A DNA stretch of 64,000 nucleotides from Welwitschia mirabilis (lineage: Eukaryota > Gnetophyta > Gnetopsida > Welwitschiales). The stretch covers positions 233,127,465-233,191,464 of the forward strand of contig JBOZIK010000001.1 in NCBI GenBank assembly GCA_051453625.1, read 5' to 3'. Positions within the stretch are counted from its first letter, which is position 1; the number at the start of each line of letters is the position of its first letter. Made by a program: the position numbers and the translations under genes. The notes below the pieces were generated by a model, which was given only the letters and a program-made list of their open reading frames with translations, was not told the DNA's origin and did not search any database. Below, one piece after another: positions 1 through 11,516 of this stretch.

Positions 1-360
1 TGCTTTCTAACCCAAGTCTTTTACATATATGAAGAGGCATAATGTTCACACTTATACCTATGTCAATCAAAGCCTTTCTAATTCTTTTATTACCTTTTAA
101 GGTAACACTAATAGTTACAGCCTATGATCTTTGAATTTAGGAGATTTTTTCATCACTAAGTTGAAAAGAGATTGCATGAGAAAGACTTTACTTGGAATGA
201 CACATTTTTACTTTCTTCTTACTAAATCCTTTCATAACTTGGAATATTTGGAGTTTTCTTACAAGAGTTTCCAAAAGGGTAGGTTGATATTACCTTCTTG
301 CATCAAGGCTTTTAGATGTTTATCAAAAGTAGGATTTGTATTCAATCTATCAAGCTAAGG
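1..360 (-). pseudogene. Ty3/gypsy (Athila-like) retropepsin remnant
   Basis: This is the aspartic protease that would cut the Gag-Pol polyprotein of an LTR retrotransposon. Read on the minus strand, bases 118 to 1 are open and give a retropepsin active-site block with the core LIDIGISVNIMPLHICKRLG. The DIG triad keeps the catalytic aspartate; a D-L/I-G form followed by a hydrophobic NIMP stretch is usual for Athila-type elements. Upstream, at about 120-360, the linker that normally precedes the protease can be followed only by changing frame and crossing stops, so the gene is dead. It follows the gag remnant in the expected order and is cut by the left window edge. Assignment to gypsy is firm; assignment to the Athila lineage is by resemblance only. 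Confidence 0.75.
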
Positions 361-806
361 GGTTGATGGTATCTTTTCTTTGTCCTCTTTAAAATTATGT
401 TTGGTAGAGGCTTTAGTAGATGATGTAAAAGGAAGGATATAAGAATCTAGAATTTCTACATCATCTTCCCCAACTTCTTCATTTTGTTTAGAATTAGAAC
501 CTCATGGGTAGGAGGTGTTATATCTTTTTCACTTCTCATTACAATCTTTAAGTCTCTTCTAACTTTGTTTGAATTGGAAATTGATTAGGAAGTAAGAGAC
601 CCTTGTGGTATTTGGTTAGTAAGCATTATTTGTTGAAGCATATTCACTAGGTTTTCAATGTTGCTATTAGTCTTCTTTTGCACCTTTCTCTATTTCTTAA
701 GAGATTCTCTAAGGGGTTTGTTTAGATTTTGTTGAGAATGTGGTTAAAAGTTGGAATTTTTAAATCTATTCTCATATAGGTTCCATTGGAGTTATCCACT
801 TGGTCT

Positions 807-1476
807 TTATTGAAATGGTGTTTGGTTTCTAAAGTTAGAAGTTCTTTGGTTGAAAGCATAAACCTCTTTAAACATTTTTTCCTTGCAAGTTGGTAATAAG
901 GGACACTCTTTAGTTAAATGGGAATCATCTTTACAAAGTTTACAACTAGAAGTTAAGGGTTCATTTTTACAAACCTTTGCATCAACTATCATTTGTGTAT
1001 ACTTCTCTAAAGTAGTAGTAAAATATTTCATCAAATTACTTGAATTCTCTCTCTCTTCTTCTTTGTCAAGTTTTACCTCTTTTAGGTCTTTCAAAATTTA
1101 TCCTATAGTATGGTTTTCCTTAGTGGATTTAGGCTAGGTTGGACTGATTTCTACTAAATTTTCTAGTACACTCCAAGCATCATCTAAACTTAGGCTCAAC
1201 AAATTTCCTTTACAAGAAAAGTCCATAAGTTATTTAATTGAAGCATTCAGTCCATTATAAAAATAATCTACTAGTTTTTCCTTATGAAATTAATTAATAG
1301 GGTTGGAATGACTAGCAATTATAAAATGTTCATACGCAGTTTCATAATATTCATGTGGTTGTTGTTGAAAGTTGGTAACTTCTTTTCTTCTCTTCCTCAT
1401 AGTTCTTTCACTTAAAAATCATTTGATGAAAATTTCTTGCACTTGACTATCATAAGGAAGATGCACAATAGTAAGA
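807..1476 (-). pseudogene. Ty3/gypsy (Athila-like) gag remnant with CCHC zinc knuckle
   Basis: Gag forms the particle that packages retrotransposon RNA. On the minus strand a 95-codon frame (1094-807) contains a perfect CX2CX4HX4C zinc knuckle, CKLCKDDSHLTKEC, at residues 51-64 (bases 903-944), followed by an AFNQR-type stretch typical of Athila Gag. Higher up (about 1140-1465) the retrotransposon-gag domain is recognisable across stops and frame changes, including a YFYNGLN block and a DAWSVLENL block. The N-terminal part stops abruptly near 1476, where unrelated sequence begins, so the gene is truncated. It lies directly upstream of the protease remnant in the same orientation. The domain order gag-knuckle-protease supports one element whose pol lies outside the window. 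Confidence 0.78.
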
Positions 1477-2339
1477 TGAAAAAAGAATTTGTATTAATAT
1501 AATGAAATCAGAATAACATACACTTACAACATCAGAATAATAGCACCTCAATGAGAGAGACACAGCCTGACATCAAGGAGACTCCTTTCTACAGTATGGG
1601 ATGGACCTCTTACCCTTCAAGCTTTTATCACAAGTATCAGGTACAAAAGATGGGAGGAAATGAAGGGGAAGAAGGGTATCTATAGATTTTTCAAGGAGGG
1701 ATTTGGAGGCAAATCCTAAAGGAAGGAAAGTAGAAACCCTAATGACCCACATGGGTCATTTGACTCCATTTACAAGAGAATTTATTATTGCAGTGTAAAA
1801 ATAGTTGTCGTTTCATATGTCGTCCACATGACGGGGGAGATGACACCACCTTAACAGCTTGGATAGTGTGCCATGTGCTATCGTTAGCCTCATGGATTGT
1901 CTGCACATAGTTTTGATGCTGTTATTCTGTCTATCATCTGAATGACTATATGGTCGATACTCTATCAACATGTGCCCCATGTTCTGCTGTCAGCACTGCA
2001 GGTTTCTGAAAAATTTAGCCATTAGGTTATCCTTGTTATCATGGGGATGAAAGGTAGGATGACTATCTTCTTTTGTTCTTTTCTCCAAGGTGAATCAGCC
2101 TCTATATTATACAGTTCTTCTTTTAATTCTATAGTATTAGAATAAGACCAGAAAACTACCAATAATACCAAATATCACATGTTTTACTGATTATCATATT
2201 GAATCCTCATAATCATCAGTATTGCACCAAAATATGTATGAATGTCTTACAAAAGTACTCAAATTACATCATCAAATTCCCACAAATTGGCATCACAACA
2301 AATAGCATCACAATGAATATCATGTTAATGCTGGTAATA
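1477..2339. other. Unassigned block, possible solo LTR
   Basis: This 860-base block interrupts the gypsy gag remnant at its left side. It is less AT-rich than its surroundings (especially 1540-2000) and has no coding frame I recognise. On the minus strand its end, with a TATTAATACAAATTC-like stretch finishing in TTTTTTCA at 1477, resembles the 3' end of a copia LTR. A TAAGA word just before it (1472-1476) recurs after 2137, which would fit a target duplication around a 660-bp solo LTR, but the outer dinucleotide there is not canonical. I cannot confirm this, and the right-hand part to 2339 shows nothing identifiable. Confidence 0.25.
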
Positions 2340-4716
2340 AAGAAAATATACTACTATGATAAATAAATAAGGAGATATAGGACTTCCTAATTTACAAACT
2401 AACTAATACAAAAAAGACAAGTAACTCCAAAATTAGTAGAATTTTTAGAATTAGCATCTTTAAACAAATATCATATGATATGTAAGAATTCCAGACTAAA
2501 ATCAAGCTTAGCCATAATATAAAGAGTGAATTCCCATTTAATTTTATTATATGCCTTAGCATAGTCAAGTTTAATAAAAGCAATATCTTAATAATTATCT
2601 TTAGCTCATTAAAGATATTTTTAGGCTGTTATTATGTTAGTTAAAATATATATACCTAGAACAAAACTTGTATATTAAATAGATATAATATTTGAAAGAA
2701 TCCACTTCAAATTAAAACCTAAGAAGTTTTTTCAAATCTTATAGATCACAATAAGGAGTATAATTAGTCACTAATTTAAAACTTAAATTAGAGTACAGGA
2801 TTTAAAAATAAGTTTAATAACATCTTGGTTTAATTGTAGTCTATAAATCTTGTATGAATAACCTCTTAAATAACCTAAATAAGATTACTAATAATAAAAT
2901 CCCAATGATTTATAAAAGAATTCAATAGGAAAGCCATAATATTCCAAAGCTTTTCCACTACTAATCATGCAGTGGGGATAATTTAATTCTACTAAAGACA
3001 TATCAACTTCTAAAATTTAAAACATAATTGAAGTAATTAAAGTATAATATAAGGTAATAGCATCCCTAAAAATAGAAATTTCCATGGAAGTAGCATGTAA
3101 TAAAGTAGCAAAATAATCCCTTAGGAAAACAAGTTAAGTATTGGAATTAGTAATAATATCATTATTAAAATTAAATTGATCTAAGAAATGCGTAGGAGAG
3201 GAACTATTCAAATATTTATAATGATCCTCAAAATTTTCATCTTGAACTTTTAATCAAGTAAGATAACTTTAGATTAAGAAATTTTTTAATCTATAAATAC
3301 TCCATTAAAAAGATGACTTAAAAATAACTAAATTAACATCAAGATATAAATTAAAAGAATAATAAAGCAACTTAGCAGAGAGGTGGTATGTAATAGATTG
3401 AATTTTATTATATTCCTATCTAGCATGACTTGCTAGCCATAATATGTAGCAGACTTTTGCACATGCCACATAGCTCAATTCCATCATTAAATCCATCTAA
3501 TTAACTTAAGATCTAATTTACTTAAGGGTTTAAGCTTCACATTTTAAATATTAGATAAAATAGGCTAAGTAGTAAAAAGAGAAAAACAGCTATAGTGTAA
3601 TTAAAATAAATTACATTTATTCTAGTAGGATGTCCAATGATAAATTTAAATAGGAGAATAATTTAATAAAATTATATGATGGTGAATGGTAATAAATGAA
3701 TCAACTTGCAAAAATGAAATAATGAAAAAATAAGACCTGTCAAATAAACTAAAGATTCAAATCCATTCTTGATGAAACTTGCTTCAAGTATATCTTTGAA
3801 AAGCATGATTAGAATTTTGACCATTCATCTCTTTTAGAAAAATGTTTTCCTTGAAGTTAAACTAATACTAATATATATAATTAAGAATAAAAGAAGATAA
3901 GCTATCAAATTTATCATTAGAAATTTTATCATATAAAAGTCACCTTTAAATAATCATGGAATAGAGGGAATGAATAAAAGAGCTTTCATCATAGCCTATA
4001 CTATTCTATTAATTCATTTGAAGCATATATTTAGCAAATTCTAAAAGGGCTAAATAAGGAAAAAAAACATTACCCAAGAAACTCTATTTTATGAGTTAAG
4101 TCTAGATTGAATTACCTTATATTTGAAATAATAAGAATAAAGGATAGAGCCCTACATTTTCTATGTTTATGACATACAACAAGGGTTGTTAAATAAGGTA
4201 GAAACTGCTATGATAAAAAGTATAGATCCTCTAAAGATAGCTTAACTTCTTAAAGAAGAACAAGGTTAAAACTAGTATCAATGTTAGAGATAAAATCTTT
4301 AGCATATTTATGTTAAAGCCTATTAGTAACACCTTAGATATATCAAATAAAATACTTATGTAACAATTGGTATAGTTTCTCTAAAACACTTACTCTAAGA
4401 TCAACAATGAAAGGGTCAACATTTTTGCCAGTTAAAAAGATTATGAATGGGCTATCCATTTGAATTAGGACAGTTAGATAAGAAAAATCTAAAGAAATGA
4501 ACTATTAGGCTCTACCTTATAAATCCTTCACTTGCTTCTTCTTACTAACCTTAAAAAAATACTTAGTGTTGTCTAGATGTTTAGTAGAAACTAAAGCTAG
4601 AGTCAAAGGATTATTGTTAAATAAAGGGAAAAAGTTTTTTTTTTAGATATGTACTTTTTCATTGATGGAAAGGATAAGCCTATAACTTCTTAAGCATAAT
4701 AAATTTTGAAGGAAAG
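2340..4716 (-). pseudogene. L1-type LINE (non-LTR retrotransposon) ORF2 remnant
   Basis: The product would be the endonuclease/reverse transcriptase that copies a LINE into its target. Reading the minus strand downward from about 3100, the reverse-transcriptase blocks occur in the right order: a YYGFPIEFFYKSLG block near 2960 (usual form GPDGFP.EFY), a QLNQDVIKLIFKS block, a weak match to the AFI.GR block near 2690, the catalytic block FIKLDYAKAYNKIKWEF near 2550, and PISPYLFII near 2350. Stops and frameshifts occur throughout. The C-terminal part below 2340 is missing. From 3100 to 4716 the minus strand may hold the endonuclease half, but the match is weak. The giant-LTR element begins exactly at the right edge, suggesting that it inserted into this LINE. 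Confidence 0.6.
4712..4716. repeat. Target site duplication GAAAG (left)
   Basis: GAAAG immediately precedes the left LTR end and is repeated exactly at 14428-14432 after the right LTR. A 5-bp duplication is what a retroviral-type integrase makes. By chance a given 5-mer match has a probability of about 1 in 1000. Confidence 0.75.
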
Positions 4717-7700
4717 TATCACAACATAGTTTTTGGATTAGACTTAAAAGGGGCTAATTTTTTTAACTAAATTATATCACAACACATCAATTTACATGAT
4801 AATATTAAACATTGTAACAGAATGAATTGGTTATAAATAAGAGACTTACCTCTTAGTTATTCATAGGATTTATGTCAAGTGAACTATGTGATGATAGCTT
4901 ACTTGACTAATACTATGAGAAATCTTTAAGTTAACTACAAATCTTGATTACGAGCACACATAAGAAGTGTGTAGGTTGTGACCTAGTGATTGGTTGCATG
5001 AATAGCTAAGAAATCACACCTATATAATCCTCATTTGAATGATTTTATACCACATGTAGTTCTATCTTGGACTTCATTCTAATCTCCTCCGATATGCATG
5101 AGTATAAGATAGGTCATAGTGGTCCTTATCAGTGGCATGTGGCAATCTTAGGCATGAAAGAATGGAAGAAATAATGCAAGAAATACATATTCAAACCTAA
5201 CATCAATAGATATCTTAGATGAATATATGTACATATGCATAATAGCAATATGTAAAAGTATAGAATAAATCTGGTTAAGAACTCTCAAGGTTATAACATC
5301 TAATCCTATTAAGAAATTGTAATGCATGAATGATGATAATACACATGTATATTAATATAAANNNNNNNNNNNNNNNNNNNNNNNNNNNNNNNNNNNNNNN
5401 NNNNNNNNNNNNNNNNNNNNNNNNNNNNNNNNNNNNNNNNNNNNNNNNNNNNNNNNNNNNNNNNNNNNNNNNNNNNNNNNNNNNNNNNNNNNNNNNNNNN
5501 NNNAATGTCTTGGTGGAAGCCAATGGAAGGGAATATATCATAATAGAATATCATTATAATAAACTCATGTAAAAATATGATTAACACAAACACATACATA
5601 TACACACATACACATGCCATTTTAGAGGGGTACCTCTTAGTTGCTCATTTTATAACATAACATAATGAATCTAATAATATAATATAAAATAACCAAGATA
5701 TTAGCCCATATGCCACTAATTAGGCTACTAGTCTCAACAAACTTAGCTTAATAGAAGTTAAAGGATAAAGATCATTAATTAAATGCGTAATTATTTCAAT
5801 AAGCATAATAGAATAATCTCTACTACTATATCATTTTATGTAAAATTCAACAATAACAACTTGGAATAGTTAACTCATATGCATGAACATGTAAGATATT
5901 ATTTCTAAGGATACATGCCTAGAAGGCATTAAGGTATACTAGAATCAATAACAATCATTGAGAAATATGCTAAACCTACATCATTATATATTTTACTATA
6001 CATACTATAATTACATTAAATCATACTAAAAGAAATACAATTATTAGTAAATGCATGTGACAAATGTCATTATAAGATTATGATTTTTTGCATAAAATAA
6101 ATAAGATAAGACATTATTGCATAGAGTGATACTAGTTTATAATGACATGGAAGACAAAAGACATTGAAGAAATTATATCATCTGACTAAGCATGTTTTTA
6201 GTTAATGAAGTCTGATCATCTATCTAACATTTTATATCTTATAAAAAACTATGTTTATGCATGGACTATTTATCTAGTATAGACTTGAAAAGCTAATTTC
6301 AAAGTTTTATTATTATTTATAGCAAACTTTTAACTTGTGTTTGGATGATGTGACGAAGTAATGCTGAACTCAATTAAAGCTAGGCAATGTTTAAAGTTAA
6401 ATGTAAGCTTTTAAGAAAGTGAAATAGATTTACTTAATTATCCAAAAACCAAAATTCTTATAGATAAATGTTTTCCATGTTCTATTATTATGAAACCCAA
6501 CTGAAATTATTCATAGATATTCTTGTTATCATTTTTCTAGTATATGAGTTTTCCTCATATCTATCACAATATAGCACTCAGTATTACTTCTTATGTAAGG
6601 CATCTAAAAAGGTAGGAAAGATAATTCCTCTTAGTAATAAAAAGTGGTAAACATTTAATTCAAAGGCCTATATAGCCAAAGTACAAAAAGAATATTCTTT
6701 GGCATAGATAAATGAAGGTTCATTAAACTTAAGATCATTTTAATATTAGGCAAGTTGAGTTTATCTCATAAGATCTTAGCAAAAGGGACACAAGTCCAAT
6801 CAGATAAACATTATAAGCTTACATAATTTCAGAAAATATAATACAGTCTAAAACTAAAATTTAACATTCTAAACAAAGAACATAATAAAGACCCAAATTA
6901 AAATTTACCTTCTAAATAAAGAACATAATAATGAGCTTTTTTAATTTATTTATGCTTGCTTCATATTTATTTTTCCCTATAATCTCATTAAAGTTATTTA
7001 TCTCTTATTTTCTTTTCAAATTACTATTTGTTTATTTTTAATTTTATTTTCATATAGTCACTTCTTTGCTCTTAAGAATATCATTTTAAGTAAACATAAA
7101 ATCGGATAATCAAACAGAACTTAATACATAGTAGCAAACTCATTGTAAATCTCATGTATTTCTTATAAGCTTACATTTGTAGCTTCACAATGAAAAATGA
7201 ATTCATATTGTAATAAAAAATATGAAATCCAAATAAGGTTGAAATATATCCCTTCAAACTAGAGAGGTAATAAAAAGAATCATAAAAGGTATGTAAAATT
7301 TATTAATGATTTTTTATTTTTTTCTTTCATAATTTTAATAAAATTTATTAATAATTTTCTATATGTTTTGCTTTCTTAACTTCAACAAGGATTATTTTTA
7401 TTTTAGTTTTAAAAAGTCTTCTAATACTGAAACCTATCAAAATTAAAAAGAGAATTTTCAAAGCTAACCTGCTTAAGAAGAGTTTTTTATAGCAAAATAT
7501 GTGAGAGAGCCATATCTTTAGATATCTTAGGATGTTACTCAACACTAGTGTAGCATTCTGTCATGCGTAGGAAGCCCCTTTCAAGTGCATTGCAAAGTTT
7601 ATGAGGGTGTAGACTTTAAATTTGTGGACCTTATTATAAAACCCTTCTTTTCTCCACATCATCCTTGTCGTCATTCTTAATGGAATTGGTCCTTATAATT

Positions 7701-9430
7701 TCTAGTTTTTGCTTCATTTAATCACTTGCCATTACAAGTCTTCTGTGGATTTCTAGTTTATTATCACTACTATTGTCTCTTTCTGAAGCAACATAAGTCA
7801 AGAAAATAATTTGAAAGGTGAATACTCCAATAAAATATAATTCAGTATAACTCTAGGCTTATTGGGATGACAATAGCATCATTCCTCTATAATCTATTAA
7901 CTAATGGGAGGCAAGGCATCCCTCATGTAGCTAGCATGGGATATGTAGTCTAGCCATGAAGATAATGATGTGGGATACATGGGTACTATAGAAACTAATG
8001 ATGATGCAGCCAAGAGACTCCACCATGTTATAAGGCCCCTTAAAATTTGTTTTTAAAGAACATAGAGATATGGAAGTTACATACGATGGATGCAGAAATC
8101 ATAATCATAGAGCTCTAGAAATTCATGGTAGTGTCAGTAGTGGTGATTACTTCAATGTTTCTAGTATCCACTTGGATAATAATGGTTCTACAAATGCTAC
8201 AACACTGTCTAAATCTTATGCTATGCTTTTGGAATTTCTAGATTAAGTCTTATAATCACCTAATTGAAAATATCCACTCTAAGAATCACGAGTAATTCTT
8301 CAATATGTTCTATTAGGTAATGCATTTGATGATTCTTGTAAGGTACCTTAGGCCTATATGTCTATAGATGAAATGCTTCTATCTTCTCTATCCTTATGTA
8401 AATTTCTAAAACTATTGTACATCTACAATCCAAGTTCTTAAAGGATTGTCCTTTCTAAACCATAGTATCTTATATTCATCACCCCCTGACCACACATGTC
8501 TTAGTTCATTCCTACAACTTGCATCTACTTCATCTTCTATTACTACTTTTACCTATATTTTATTGGTCCATTAACACATTTGTCTTTTTGGAGAATATCA
8601 TAAATCAATTTGGTTTTAGAAAAAAATGTTTTATTTTGATTTTTGACCATAGAAGAGTCATGAGGCTTGCTTCATCTGTCATTAACATCTTCAAAAAAGG
8701 AAGAGAATTCCTGCTTAGATGTTCCCTTGAATTTCTTAACCTTTAAAAAAGCATTAAATCTAATAAAATTTTTAGAACCCTAAAAGATTTTTTTATCCTT
8801 TTATTTTATCATTTACCTTGAGTTCTTATTCTTAAGGCCAAAACCATTCTTTAAAGACTTGAAGAAGAAATTATGAAGACTACCTCTTCGAAAATAAAAG
8901 CATAACAAAGATTTGAAAATTTCCTATGTCAAAATGGGTGTCAAATACATGACTGTTATGACAGTAGTTTATAGTAATCAAATAACCCTTTAGTATATGC
9001 ATACTATGTTAAAATCGTAACCATGCTTTTATTCAAACTAAGATGCAGTGCTCCTAAATTGTGTCAAGCATCTATAATCTTAAAAATCCTTATACTCCTT
9101 ATCTTTCTTATTACTTTTGAGGCCATTGGATCTCAAAAAGGCCTCTGAAATTCATAGTAGGCCATCATAGAGGATCAACGTAGATTCCCCTAAGAACAAA
9201 GTGTCTTTTTCTCTTTGATGGAGGCATCAGTAAAATGTTTGAGCACCAACACAGTGTATCCATCTCTTCTAATCTTTTTTGTTTTTCTTTTTAAGCCATT
9301 GTCGATTAGTAGCTTAAAACCAAATTTATTAAGTTATGGATCCACCTTTGTATAGTTGGAAATGCATGTTGTTTTCCTATGGTACATACTTCAATAAGAA
9401 GTACACAATCCAAATAAGTGAGGCATTACA
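4717..9430 (-). repeat. 3' LTR of giant-LTR element (left copy)
   Basis: This is the 4,714-base left copy, including 142 Ns at 5362-5503. It starts TATCACAAC on the plus strand and ends GAGGCATTACA. It is the more complete copy: relative to it the right LTR lacks about 7727-8088, 8116-8618 and 9142-9302. No intact reading frame is visible. A minus-strand frame at 7348-7545 corresponds to one at 13410-13709 in the other LTR. The plant-typical ending GGNRTTACA resembles LTR termini of chromoviruses. Confidence 0.75.
5362..5503. other. Assembly gap (142 N)
   Basis: Run of N inside the left giant LTR. By comparison with the right copy (11460-11600) it probably hides a TA dinucleotide run and about 100 bases of LTR. 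Confidence 0.95.
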
Positions 9431-9444
9431 TTCTTTCTTTCTTA
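9431..9444 (-). promoter_or_regulatory. Polypurine tract of giant-LTR element
   Basis: Plus strand TTCTTTCTTTCTTA directly abuts the LTR end at 9430. On the minus strand this is a purine run (AAGAAAGAAAGAA) immediately 5' of the 3' LTR start TGTAATGCC, exactly where plus-strand DNA synthesis is primed in an LTR retrotransposon. Confidence 0.7.
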
Positions 9445-9598
9445 AGAAGTTTCCATCCTTGAAAACTATTTAATCTATTTGAAACTCTATAAAAAATTAC
9501 TAAATTGACTACATAAAGAATTTAAACATATGAATTAAGCCATACATTACTCTAATAATATCATTAATGAGTTGATTAAGTAATAGCTCCAAACCTAT

Positions 9599-9610
9599 AC
9601 TCTAATACCA
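9599..9610 (-). promoter_or_regulatory. Primer-binding site (initiator Met tRNA type)
   Basis: Plus strand ACTCTAATACCA is the reverse complement of TGGTATTAGAGT, two substitutions from TGGTATCAGAGC, the site that pairs with the 3' end of plant initiator methionine tRNA. Three A bases separate it from the LTR start at 9614. The same 12-mer and the same 3-base spacer occur at 39461-39475. Confidence 0.75.
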
Positions 9611-10997
9611 AAATTTCATGACCTAGTTTTTACATTAGACTTAAAAGGCACTAATTTTTTTAAAAATAAATTACATGATAGCACATCAATTTACATGATA
9701 ATATTAAACATTATAGTAGAATGATTTGATTATGATTGAGAGACTTACCTTTTAGTTACTCATAGGATTCATGTCAAGCAAAATGTGTGATGATAGCTCA
9801 CTCGACTAATACCATAACCAATCTTTAGGTTAATTAGAAATCTTGATTATGAGCACACATAAGAAGTGTGTAGGTTGCATTTTGGACCTCCTTCCAATCT
9901 CCACCAATACGCATGAGCGTAAGATAGATTAAGGTGATCGTATCAGTGGCATGTGACAATCCTATGCATGAAAGAATGCAAAGAATAATGCAAGAACTCA
10001 ATATTTACATCAGCATCGATAGATGTCACACACATAAATATATGTACATATACATAGGAGCTACATGTAAAAGTTTAGGAGACAGTTGTCAAGAGCTTTC
10101 GAGGTTACAACATCCAATTCTATTAAGGACTTCTAATGCATGAATTATATCGAAACACATGTATATTAATATAAATCAGATATATGGGTACCCGAGTGTA
10201 TTACACATAAAAACATGATTCATGTTCTTGAATTTGTAATTATTAGGAAAAAGTGAATATGATTTAAACGCCTTAATGTTCATAAATTTAATATTCATGT
10301 ATATAATGTCATTGTGTCTTTTAAGGGTAGCATAAAATTTTTACTCAATTTATACTATAGTAGATCATCATATTTTTATAAATTTAAGACTGTTACCGAT
10401 ACCTTTACCCTTGTAACATAACTATAAAGATTACAAGTCCTAAGAATGATTAAGACACTAGCAGATTTTGGTACTTTTGTTGGGGATTACAATTGGTATT
10501 CTTTAGCTTGTTAAAATACTTTTTCATTTTTGGAAAATTTTCAACTTTTTTAGATATTTCATTACTAAAATTATAAAAATGTTTTCTATTTTACAGGAAT
10601 AAGACGCTTGGATCTACAAAGTGTTTACCATAAATCAACTATTTCATATGTTGCTTTCATTTATGCATATTCCACCTTATTTTTATTATGGTTAACTATA
10701 GAGAGGGTAGGATTTCATTTTAGTTGTCTACCAAATACCATGTACCTCTTGTGTGATTCATTACTGACATGTCAATTTGTGCTATTGTTGCATTAAATTT
10801 TAATTTTTAAAAATCTTTATGAGAATTGCCCTACATAAAATAACATCATTCTATGAGATATTTAGTGTCTATTTTTAGCATAATGTTTATCCTGACCAAC
10901 AACATCATCTGTTCCATCGCCACAACTATCTTATTTGTGTAAAGTTCATTTGTTCAAATTTGAACTTGGATGTTTCAATATTTTTCATCATTTTATG

Positions 10998-11097
10998 NNN
11001 NNNNNNNNNNNNNNNNNNNNNNNNNNNNNNNNNNNNNNNNNNNNNNNNNNNNNNNNNNNNNNNNNNNNNNNNNNNNNNNNNNNNNNNNNNNNNNNNN
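10998..11097. other. Assembly gap (100 N)
   Basis: Standard-length gap inside the right giant LTR. The sequences on its two sides overlap in content relative to the left LTR. Confidence 0.95.
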
Positions 11098-11417
11098 TAT
11101 GAGCTTACATAAGAAGTGTGTAGGTTATAGTCAAGTCATTGATTACACTAGCAGCTAAGCAACCACACCTATGTAATCCTCATCTGAAGGAGTTTAGACC
11201 ACATATAGTTCTATCTTGGATCTTGTTCTAATCTCTACCAATATGCATGAGTGTAAGATAGATCATATTGGTCCATATCAGTGGCATGTGGCAATCCTAA
11301 GTATGAAATAATGTAAGGAATAATGAAAGAAATCCTTATTCAAACTAGCATCAATCGCACATGAATATATATATTACACGTGAAAGTATAAAAGACAGTC
11401 AATCAAAAACTCTTAAG

Positions 11418-11459
11418 NNNNNNNNNNNNNNNNNNNNNNNNNNNNNNNNNNNNNNNNNN
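11418..11459. other. Assembly gap (42 N)
   Basis: Gap adjoining a TA dinucleotide run, the likely cause of the assembly break. Confidence 0.95.

Positions 11460-11513
<54 letters not shown>
11460..11513. repeat. (TA)n microsatellite
   Basis: About 27 uninterrupted TA units following an assembly gap inside the right giant LTR. Confidence 0.95.

Positions 11514-11516
<3 letters not shown>

Noticed and set aside
5275-5620. Three overlapping frames around 5362-5503
   Set aside because: They span Ns and contain no real coding signal.
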